Below, one piece after another: positions 1 to 9,700 of a stretch of DNA of 64,000 bases; the stretch's first letter is position 1, and the number at the start of each line of letters is the position of its first letter. This stretch comes from Colletes latitarsis (Eukaryota; Arthropoda; Insecta; Hymenoptera; Colletidae). Both the position numbers and the translations under genes were made by a program. The stretch lies in contig NC_135134.1 in NCBI RefSeq assembly GCF_051014445.1, positions 4,307,672 to 4,371,671 on the forward strand, read 5' to 3'. The notes under the pieces are model-generated. The model ran no database searches, had not been told where the DNA came from, and was given only the letters and a program-made list of their open reading frames with translations.

Positions 1-3000
1 ATTAATCGCAACCAGCTTCTATTGACTGTTTCAGTGTGGTGCCACATTACTACGTGATCCAAACCAGAAAAAGTCAAGGATCTGGCCAACAAGTATGCTG
101 GAAATGCGAAAGTACGAGCCAGATGAGGGCAAATCACAGACCTAACCCAGAAATAACCGGCGTTATCCTCTAAAATATTAATCGCAACCAGGTTTAATTG
201 ACTGTTTCGGTGTGGAACCACATTACTACGTGATCCAAACCAGAAAAAGCCCAGGATCTGGCCAAAAAGTATGCGAGAAATGCGAATTTACGAGCCAGAT
301 GAGGGCAAATCCCAGACCTAACCCAGACATAACCGGCGTTATCCTCTAAAATATTAATCGCAACCAGGTTTAATTGAATGTTTCGGTGTGGAACCACATT
401 ACGACGGGATACAAACCAGTAAAAGCCCTGGATTTGGCCAACAAGTATGCGAAAATTACGAAAGCACGAGCCAGATGTGGGCAAATCCCAGACCTAACCG
501 AGACATAACCGGCGTTATCCTCTAAAATATTAATCGCAACCAGGTTTAATTGACTGTTTCGGTGTGGAACCACATTACTACGTGATCCAAACCAGAAAAA
601 GCCCAGGATCTGGCCAAAAAGTACGCGAGAAATGCGAAAGTACGAGCCAGATGAGGGCAAATCCCAGACCTAACCCAGACATAACCGGCGTTATCCTCTA
701 AAATATTAATCGCAACCAGGTTTAATTGAATGTTTCGGTGTGGAACCACATTACGACGGGATACATACCAGAAAAAGCCCTGGACCTGGCCAACAAGTAT
801 GCGAAAATTACGAAAGCACGAGACAGATGAGGGCAAGTCCCAGACCCAACCGAGACATAACCTGCGTTATCCTCTAAAATATTAATCGCAACCAGGTTTA
901 ATTGACTGTTTCGGTGTGGTACCACATTACCACGTGATACAGACCAGAAAAAGGCCAGGATCTGGCCAACAAGAATGCGAGAAATGCGAAGGTACGAGAC
1001 AGATGAGGGCAAATCGCAGACCTAACCGAGAAATAACCGGCGTTATCCTGTAAAATATTAATCGCAACCAGGTTCAATTGACTGTTTGAGTGTGGTACCG
1101 CATTACTACGTGATACAGACCAGAAAAGGCCAGGATCTGGCCAACAAGTATGCGAAAAATGCGACAGTACGAGCCAGATAAGGGCAAATCCCAGACCTAA
1201 CCGAGACATAACCGGCGTTATCCTCTAAAATATTAATCGCAACCAGATTTAATTGACTGTTTCGGTGTGGTACCGCACTACTACGTGATACAGACCAGAA
1301 AAAGGCCAGGATCTGGCCAACAAGAATGCGAGAAATGCGAAGGTACGAGACAGATGAGGGCAAATTGCTGACCTAACCGAGAAATAACCGGCGTTACCCT
1401 TTAAAATATTAATCGCAACCAGGTTTAATTAAATGTTTCGGTGTGGGAGCACATTACGACGGGATACAAACCAGAACAAGCCCTGGATCTGGCCTACAAG
1501 TATGCGAAAATTACAAAAGCACGAGACAGATGAGGCCAAATCCCAGACCTAACCGAGACATAACCGGCGTTATCCTCTAAAATATTAATCGCAACCAGGT
1601 TTAATTGACTGTTTCGGTGTGGTACCGCATTACTACGTGATACAGACTAGAAAAACGCCAGGATCTGGCCAACAAGTATGCGAAAATTACGAAAGCACGA
1701 GGCAGATGAGGCCAAATCCCAGACCGAACCGAGACATAACCGACGTTATCCACTAAAATATTAATCGCAACCAGGTTTAATTGACTGTTTCGGTGTGGAA
1801 CCACATTACTACGTGATCCAAACCAGAAAAAGTCCTGTATCTGGCCAACAAGTATGCGAGGAATGCGAAAGTACGAGCCAGATGAGGACAAATCCCAGAC
1901 CTAACCCAGGCATAACCGGCGTTATCCTGTAAAATATTAATCGCAACCAGCTTTAATTGACTGTTTCGGTGTGGAACCACATTAAAACGGGATACAAACC
2001 AGAAAAAGCCCTGGATCTGGCCAACAAGTATGCGAAAATTACGAAAGCACGAGACAGATGAGGCCAAATCCCAGACCCAAGCGAGACATAACCGGCGTTA
2101 TCCTCTAAAATATTAATCGCAACCAGGTTTAATTTACTGTTTCGGTGTGGAACCACATTACTACGTGATCCAAACCAGAAAAAGTCCTGTATCTGGCCAA
2201 CAAGTATGCGAGGAATGCGAAAGTACGAGCCAGATGAGGACAAATCCCAGACCTAACCCAGGCATAACCGGCGTTATCCTGTAAAATATTAATCGCAACC
2301 AGGTTTAATTGACTGTTTCGGTGTGGAACCGCATTACTACGTGATACAGACCAGAAAAAGGCCAGGATCTGGCCAACAAGTATGCGAAAAATGCGAAAGT
2401 ACGAGCCAGATGAGGGCAAATCCCAGACCTAACAGAGACATAACCGGCGTTATCCTCTAAAATATTAATCGCAACCAGGTTTAATTGACTGTTTCGGTGT
2501 GGTACCGCATTACTACGTGATACAGACCAGGAAAACGCCAGGATCTGGCCAACAAGTATGCGAAAAATGCGAAAGTACGAGCCAGATGGGGGAAATACCA
2601 GACCTAACCGAGACGTAACCGGCGTTATCCTTTAAAATATTAATCGCAACCAGGTTTAATTGACTGTTTCGGTGTGGTACCGCATTACTGCGTGATACAG
2701 ACCAGAAAAAGGCCAGGATCTGGCCAACAAGTATGCGAAAAATGCGAAAGTACGTGCCAGATGAGGGCAAATCCCAGACCTAACCCAGACATAACCGGCG
2801 TTATCCTCTAAAATATTAATCGCAACCAGGTTTAATTGACTGTTTCGGTGTAGTGCCGCATTACTACGTGATACAGACCAGAAAAACGCCAGGATCTGGC
2901 CAACAAGAATGCGAAAAATGCGAAAGTACGAGCCAGATGAGGGCAAATACCAGACCTAACCGAGACGTAACCGGCGTTATCCTTTAAAATATTAATCGCA

Positions 3001-5505
3001 ACCAGGTTTAATTGACTGTTTTGGTGTGGAACCACATTACTACGTGATTCAAACCAGAAAAAGCCCTGGATCTGGCCAACAAGTATGCGAAAAATGCGAA
3101 AGTATGAGCCAGATGGTTGCAAATACCGATAGTAACCCATACATAACCAGCGTTATCCTCCAAAACATTAATCGCAACCTGGTTTCATTGACTGCTTCGG
3201 TGTGGAACAACATTACGACGGGATCCAACCCACAAAAAACCCAAAATCTGGCCAACAAGTATGCGAAAAATGCGAAAGTACGAGCCAGATGAGGGCAAAT
3301 CCCGGACCTAACCCAGACATAACCGGCATTATCCTCTAAAATATTAATCGCAACCAGCTTCTATTGACTGTTTGAGTGTGGTGCCATATTACTACCTGAT
3401 AAGGACCAGAAAAAGACCAGGATCTGGCCAACAAGAATGCGAAAAATGCGAAAGTACGAGCCAGATGAGGGCAAATCCCAGACCTAACCGAGACATAACC
3501 GGCGTTATCCTCTAAAATATTAATCGCAACCAGGTTTAATTGACTGTTTTGGTGTGGAACCACATTACTACGTGATCCAAACCAGAAAAAGACCAGGATC
3601 TGGCCAACAAGAATGCGAAAAATGCGAAAGTACGAGCCAGATGATGGCAAATCCCAGACCTAAACGAGAAGTAACCGGCGTTATCCTGTAAAATATTAAT
3701 CGCAACCAGGTTTAATTGACTGTTTGAGTGTGGCCCCACATTACTACTTGGTCCAAGCCAGAAAAAGGCCAGGATCTGGCCAACAAGTATGCGAAAAATG
3801 CGAAGGTACGAGCCAGATGAGGGCAAATCCCAGACCTAACCCAGACATAACCGGCGTTATCCTCTAAAATATTAATCGCAACCAGGTTTAATTGGCTGTT
3901 TCGGTGTGGAACCACATTACGACGGGATACAAACAAGAAAAATCCCTGGATCTGGCCAACAAGTATGCGAAAATTACGAAAGCACGAGCCAGATGAGGGC
4001 AAATCCCTGACCTAACCCAGACATAACCGGCGTTATCCTCTAAAATATTAATCGCAACCAGGTTTAATTGGCTGTTTCGGTGTGGTACCACATTACGACG
4101 GGATACAAACCAGAAAAAGCCCTGGATCTGGCCAACAAGTATGCGAAAATTACGAAAGCACGAGACAGATGAGGCCAAATCCCAGACCCAACCGAGACAT
4201 AACCGGCGGTATCCTCTAAAATATTAATCGCAACCAGGTTTAATTGACTGTTTCGGTGTGGTACCGCATTTCTACGTGATACAGACCAGAAAAACGCCAG
4301 GATCGGGCCAACAAGTATGCGAAAAATGCGAAAGTACGAGCCAGATGAGGGCAAATACCAGACCTAACCGAGACGTAACCGGCGTTATCCTTTAAAATAT
4401 TAATCGCAACCTGGTTTAATTGACTGTTTTGGTGTGGAACCACATTACTACGTGATCCAAACCAGAAAAAGCCCCGGATCTGGCCAAAAAGTATGCGAGA
4501 AATGCGAAAGTACGAGCCAGATGAGGGCAAAACGCAGACCTAACCCAGACATAACCGGCGTTATCCTCTAAAATATCAATCGCAACCAGGTTTAATTGAC
4601 TGTTCCGGAGTGGAACCACATTACGACGGGATACAAATCCGAAAAAGCCCTGGATATGGGCAACAAGTATGCGAGAAATGCGAAAGTACGAGCCAGATGA
4701 GGGCAAATCCCAGACCTAAACGAGACGTAACCGGCGTTATCCTGTAAAATATTAATCGCAACCAGGTTTAATTGACTGTTTGAGTGTGGCCCCACATTAC
4801 TACTTGGTCCAAGCCAGAAAAAGGCCAGGATCTGGCCAACAAGTATGCGAAAAATGCGAAGGTACGAGCCAGATGAGGGCAAATCCCAGACCTAACCCAG
4901 ACATAACCGGCGTTATCCTCTAAAATATTAATCGCAACCAGGTTTAATTGGCTGTTTCGGTGTGGAACCACATTACGACGGGACACAAACCAGAAAAATC
5001 CCTGGATCTGGCCAACAAGTATGCGAAAATTACGAAAGCACGAGACAGATGAGGCCAAATCCCAGACCCAACCGAGACATAACCGGCGGTATCCTCTAAA
5101 ATATTAATCGCAACCTGGTTTAATTGACTGTTTCAGTGTGGTACCGCATTACTACGTGACACAGACCAGAAAAAGGCCAGGATCTGGCCAACAAGTATGC
5201 TGGAAATGCGAAAGTACGAGCCAGATGAGGGCAAATCACAGACCTAACCCAGACATAACCGGCGTTATCCTCTAAAATACTAATCGCGGCCAGGTTTAAT
5301 TGACTGTTTTGGTGTGGAACCACATTACTACGTGATACAGACCAGAAAAACGCCAGGATCTGGCCAACAAGTATGCGAAAAATGCGAAAGTACGAGCCAG
5401 ATGGGGGAAATACCAGACCTATCCCAGACATAACCGGCGTCATCCTCTAAAATATTAATCGCAACCAGGTTTAATTGACTGTTTCAGTGTGGTACCGCAT
5501 TAGTG
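1..5505. repeat. 176-bp satellite array, block 1 (~31 monomers)
   Basis: Head-to-tail monomers of 176 bp, recognisable by recurring anchors: GTTTAATTGACTGTTTC, GTGTGGTACCGCATTAC, GGATCTGGCCAACAAG, GAGCCAGATGAGGGC, CCGGCGTTATCCTCTAAAA and ATTAATCGCAACCAG. Two variant classes are mixed here: one reads ACGTGATCC or ACGTGATACAG after the KpnI-like GGTACC region, the other reads GACGGGATAC. Around 190-890 the two classes alternate, giving a 352-bp dimer. A six-monomer (1,056-bp) repeat is also visible, for example the unusual GAGTGTGGCCCCACA monomer at about 3725 and again at about 4781. About 541-1210 recurs near 9154-9823. The block stops at an AGTG tetramer where element copy A begins. No gene is seen. 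Strand is arbitrary for the satellite. Confidence 0.97.
5502..5505. other. Target-site duplication, left of copy A (AGTG)
   Basis: Satellite sequence reads gcattAGTG and then switches abruptly to element sequence TGTTACG. The same AGTG is found immediately after the element end at 6727-6730, followed by the expected satellite continuation CGTGATCC. The uninterrupted version gcattAGTGcgtgatcc exists in other monomers, for example around 18505-18520. Confidence 0.85.
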
Positions 5506-5593
5506 TGTTACGAGCCAGGGCCGTGCAGCGCGCGTGGCCTGCGAGTGCGAGAGAGAGTATGGAATATGGTATCAATTTGTTAGTTTGGTACAC

Positions 5594-5983
5594 GGACGAA
5601 CCCGATGCGAAATCGGGTAGCCGCTAGGATAGTTGATAACGAGGACGAACCTGATGCGAAATCAGGGAGCCTCTGGGATGGAGTCACGTACGGACGAACC
5701 TGGTGCGAAACCAGGGAGGCGTAGGAGGGTGAAACGTCGTGAACGGGTACCCGATGCGAAATCGGGGAGTCACTAGGATTGTTGATAACGACGCAGACGA
5801 ACCCAATTCGAAATCGGGGAGCTGCTAGGAGGTTGGAAGAAACGCAGACGAACTCAATGCGAAATCGAGGAGCTGCTGGGAGGTTGGATAAATCACAGAC
5901 GAACCTGATGCGAAATCAGGGAGCCGCTAGGATGGTAATAGATTGCGTGGACGAACTCGATGCGTAATCGAGGAGCCACTAGG
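5594..5983 (+). repeat. Hairpin minisatellite in copy A, eight ~51-bp units
   Basis: Units follow the pattern GACGAAC, a 6-bp arm, loop GCGAA, the complementary arm, then GGAGCCGCTAGGA or similar. Arms start at 5601, 5650, 5699, 5750, 5802, 5853, 5904 and 5956, a spacing of 49-52 bp. Stem pairs are CCCGAT/ATCGGG, CCTGAT/ATCAGG, CCTGGT/ACCAGG, CCCGAT/ATCGGG, CCCAAT/ATCGGG, CTCAAT/ATCGAG, CCTGAT/ATCAGG and CTCGAT/ATCGAG. Units 5 and 6 each carry one A.C mismatch of the kind produced by a CG-to-CA change. Unit 5 has loop TCGAA and unit 8 has GCGTA. The paired changes preserve the stem while its sequence varies. Confidence 0.93.
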
Positions 5984-6048
5984 TTGTAAGAGGTTGTATT
6001 TGGATTTGGGGATGTGTTAATTGAACTCGTAACTGTGAATTATTAAAT

Positions 6049-6080
6049 ATAATATAACCCGAGCGGTAAGGTTATATTAT
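6049..6080. repeat. 11-bp perfect inverted repeat in copy A
   Basis: ATAATATAACC (6049-6059) pairs with GGTTATATTAT (6070-6080) around a 10-nt loop CGAGCGGTAA. It lies between the hairpin minisatellite and the TATA-like box. It could form a stem in RNA or be a palindromic protein-binding site. Function unknown. Confidence 0.85.
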
Positions 6081-6111
6081 TATGGGAACGTTTAACTAAT
6101 AATGATCGCTT

Positions 6112-6190
6112 TATATAATTGTGGGTTAAAGAAGTTGGGTAACTCTGATTTGATAATAAAAGTAGATATATTCTTAAATCAACAAATAAA
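6112..6190 (+). promoter_or_regulatory. TATA-like box and AATAAA signal, copy A
   Basis: TATATAA at 6112-6118 is followed 67 bp later by AATAAA at 6185-6190, with GT-rich sequence downstream (TTTCGTGTATCTTATGTCG). This is the order expected for U3-R of an LTR on the plus strand. It is motif evidence only, and short AT-rich motifs can occur by chance. Confidence 0.4.
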
Positions 6191-6544
6191 ATACAATTGT
6201 TTCGTGTATCTTATGTCGCGATCAAAGAATGATTATATTTACCTAAAATGACCTTGCTCGGTGTTGACGCACTGGCGATGCGAGGGTATGTCAGTTGGAA
6301 ATAAAGGCCGCAATAGAATTTATGCCGGTTCACGGATTCTATATGGTTTGATACTAAAGGGTACGGTAGCCCGATCTCGCAAGATACAACTGACTATCAA
6401 ATCGTATACGCGTGACAAGAGATGTGACGTTGACTCTAACGTGACGGTACGATTATGATCCCCGAGTAATGAAATCACGGGGTTTATATACCAAAAAATA
6501 TGTGTGGGGCGGATTCAAAAGTACGTTAGAAATCACCGTGTGCA

Positions 6545-6611
6545 CTATTCTCCGAATTGTATTAATTAACGGGCTGCTCTTTCTCCGAATTGTATTAATT
6601 AACGGGCTGCT
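6545..6611. repeat. Tandem 34+33-bp repeat near the 3' end of copy A
   Basis: Two direct copies of a unit beginning CTATTCTCCGAATTG and ending AACGGGCTGCT. The second unit lacks one base (CTTTCTCC), unlike copies B, C and D, in which both units are 34 bp. Confidence 0.95.
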
Positions 6612-6726
6612 GCATCGCGACGGAAGTGACCCCCATTTCAAAGGTTAGATAAGTAGCAGGGCGATTTCATAATGCACGCAAGTGGCAAGAAAAATTTGAG
6701 GAACGAAACGTTCGACATACGTAACA

Positions 6727-9700
6727 AGTGCGTGATCCATACCAGGAAAACGCCAGGATCTGGCCAACAGGTATGCGAAAAATGCGAAAGTACGAGCCAG
6801 ATGTGGGCAAATCCCAGACCTAACCGAGATATAACCGGCGTTATCCTCTAAAATATTAATCGCAACCAGGTTTAATTGACTGTTTTGGTGTGGAACCACA
6901 TTACTACGTGATCCAAACCAGAAAAAACCCTGTATCTGGCCAAGAAGTATGCGAGAAACGCGAAAGTATGAGCCAGATGATTGCAAACACCAGAACTAAC
7001 GCAGACATAACCAGCGTTATCCTGTAAAATACTAATCCGAACCAGATTTTATTGACTGTTTCAGTGTGGTACCACATTACTACGTGATCCAAACCAAAAA
7101 AAGCCAAGGATCTGGCCAAGAAGTATGCGAAAAATACGAAAGCACGAGCAAGATAAGGGCAAATCCCAGACCTAACCGAGACAAAGCCGGCGTTATCCTC
7201 TAAAATATTATTCGCAACCAGGTTTAATTGACTGCTTCGGTGTGGTACCGCATTACTACGTGATCCAAACCAGAGAGAGCCCAGGATCTTGCCATCAAGT
7301 AGGCGAAGAATGCGAAAGTACGAGACAGATGAGGGCAAATACCAGTCCTAACCTAGACATAACCAGCGTTATCCTCTTAAATACTAATCGCAACCAGGTT
7401 TATTTGAATGTTTCGCTGTAGAACCACATTACACCGAGAAACAAACCAGGAAAACGCCAGGATCTGGCCAACAGGTATGCGAAAAATGCGAAAGTACGAG
7501 CCAGATGTGGGCAAATCCCAGACCTAACCGAGATATAACCGGCGTTATCCTCTAAAATATTAATCGCAACCAGGTTTAATTGACTGTTTTGGTGTGGAAC
7601 CACATTACTACGTGATCCAAACCAGAAAAAACCCTGTATCTGGCCAAGAAGTATGCGAGAAACGCGAAAGTATGAGCCAGATGATTGCAAACACCAGAAC
7701 TAACGCAGACATAACCAGCGTTATCCTCTAAAATACTAATCCGAACCAGATTTTATTGACTGTTTCAGTGTGGTACCACATTACTACGTGATCCAAACCA
7801 AAAAAAGCCAAGGATCTGGCCAAGAAGTATGCGAAAAATACGAAAGCACGAGCAAGATAAGGGCAAATCCCAGACCTAACCGAGACAAAGCCGGCGTTAT
7901 CCTCTAAAATATTATTCGCAACCAGGTTTAATTGACTGTTTCGGTGTGGTACTGCATTACTACGTGATCCAAACCAGAAAAAGCCCAGGATCTGGCCAAC
8001 AAGTATGCGAAAAATGCGAAAGTACGAGCCAGATGAGGGCAAATACCAGACCTAACCGAGACATAACCGGCGTTATCCTCTAAAATATTAATCGCGACCA
8101 TGTTTAATTGACTGTTTCGCTGTGGTACTGCATTACTACGTGATCCAAACCAGAAAAACGCCAGGACCTGGCCAACAATTATGCGAACAATGCGAAAGTA
8201 CGTGCCAGATGAGGGCAAATCCCAGGCCTAACCCAGACATAACCGGCGTTATCCTCTAAAATATTAATCGCAACCAGGTTTAATTGACTGCTTCGGTGTG
8301 GTACTGCATTACTACGTGATCCAAACCAGAAAAAGCCCAGGATCTGGCAACAAGTGTGCGAGAAATGCGAAAGCACGAGACAGATGAGGCCAAATCCCAG
8401 ACCCAACCGAGACATAACCGGCGTTATCCTCTAAAATATTAATCGCGACCATGTTTAATTGACTGTTTCGGTGTGGAACCACATTACGACGGGATACAAA
8501 CCAGAAAAAGCCCAGGATCTGGCCAACAAGTATGCGAAAATTACGAAAGCACGAGACAGATGAGGCCAAATCCCAGACCCAACCGAGACATAACCGGCGT
8601 TATCCTCTAAAATATTAATCGCAACCAGGTTTAATTTACTGTTTCGGTGTGGAATCGCATTACTACGTGATACAGACCAGAAAAAGGCCAGGATCTGGCC
8701 AACAAGTATGCGAAAATTACGAAAGCACGAGACAGATGAGGCCAAATCCCAGACCCAACCGAGACATAACCGGCGTTATCCTCTAAAATATTAATCGCAA
8801 CCAGGTTTAATTTACTGTTTCGGTGTGGAATCGCATTACTACGTGATACAGACCAGAAAAAGGCCAGGATCTGGCCAACAAGTATGCGAAAAATGCGAAA
8901 GTACGAGCCAGATGAGGGCAAATCCCAGACCTAACCGAGACATAACCGGCGCTATCCTTTAAAATATTAATGGCAACCAGGTTTAATTGACTGTTTCGGT
9001 GTGGTACCGCATTACTACGTGATACAGACCAGAAAAAGGCCAGGATCTGGCCAACAAGAATGCGAGAAATGCGAAGGTACGAGACAGATGTGGGCAAATC
9101 CCAGACCTAACCGAGACATAACCGGCGTTATCCTCTAAAATATTAGTCGCAGCCAGGTTTAATTGACTGTTTCGGTGTGGAACCACATTACTACGTGATC
9201 CAAACCAGAAAAAGCCGAGGATCTGGCCAAAAAGTATGCGAGAAATGCGAAAGTACGAGCCAGATGAGGGCAAATCCCACACCTAACCCAGACATAACCG
9301 GCGTTATCCTCTGAAATATTAATCGCAACCAGGTTTAATTGAATGTTTCGGTGTGGAACCACATTACGACGGGATACAAACCAGAAAAAGCCCTGGATCT
9401 GGCCAACAAGTATGCGAAAATTACGAAAGCACGAGACAGATGAGGCCAAATCCCAGACCCAACCGAGACATAACCGGCGTTATCCTCTAAAATATTAATC
9501 GCAACCAGGTTTAATTGACTGTTTCGGTGTGGTACCGCATTACCACGTGATACAGACCAGAAAAAGGCCAGGATCTGGCCAACAAGAATGCGAGAAATGC
9601 GAAGGTACGAGACAGATGAGGGCAAATCGCAGACCTAACCGAGAAATAACCGGCGGTATCCTCTAAAATATTAATCGCAACCAGGTGTAATTGACTGTTT

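Larger units (their letters stand above)
5506..6726 (+). mobile_element. Inserted 1.2-kb element, copy A (candidate solo LTR)
   Basis: A 1,221-bp non-satellite segment. It starts TGTTACG and ends CGTAACA, a 7-bp inverted repeat with TG...CA termini, and is flanked by AGTG direct repeats. In order it holds a GC-rich leader with GCGCGCGTG (about 5516-5555), a minisatellite of eight hairpin units (5594-5983), an 11-bp inverted repeat (6049-6080), a TATA-like box (6112-6118), AATAAA (6185-6190) followed by GT-rich sequence, and two copies of a 33/34-bp repeat (6545-6611). There is no reverse transcriptase, integrase, transposase or other recognisable coding region. TG...CA ends and a 4-bp duplication are typical of LTR retrotransposons, and a solo LTR would lack internal genes. 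A non-autonomous DNA transposon with short inverted ends is the main alternative. Copy A differs from the others in the base pair after the first hairpin (GGGTAG instead of GGGTTG) and has a 33-bp rather than a 34-bp second terminal repeat unit. Confidence 0.72.

Noticed and set aside
5650..5666. Hammerhead ribozyme core (CTGATG followed by CGAAA)
   Set aside because: There is no stem II between the two conserved parts and no third stem; the match is a by-product of the CCTGAT-GCGAA-ATCAGG hairpin.
5802..5818. tRNA T-arm or RNA polymerase III B-box (AATTCGAAATC in hairpin unit 5)
   Set aside because: Only one unit has TTCGA, the flanking positions do not match the B-box, and there is no A-box or tRNA cloverleaf nearby.
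5779..5967. 62-codon plus-strand frame across hairpin units 5-8, also at 15092, 32983 and 37383
   Set aside because: It reads the minisatellite, where spacing of 51-52 bp happens to stay open and gives a repetitive peptide. Stem co-variation explains the sequence better than protein coding.
5594..5983. Resemblance to a CRISPR array (palindromic repeats with regular spacing)
   Set aside because: The spacing sequence between hairpins is itself repeated, the arms are the variable part, there are no cas genes, and the context is eukaryotic satellite.
6261..6458. 65-codon frame inside each element copy
   Set aside because: Short, with no recognisable domain. It is preserved among copies only because they are recent duplicates of each other.
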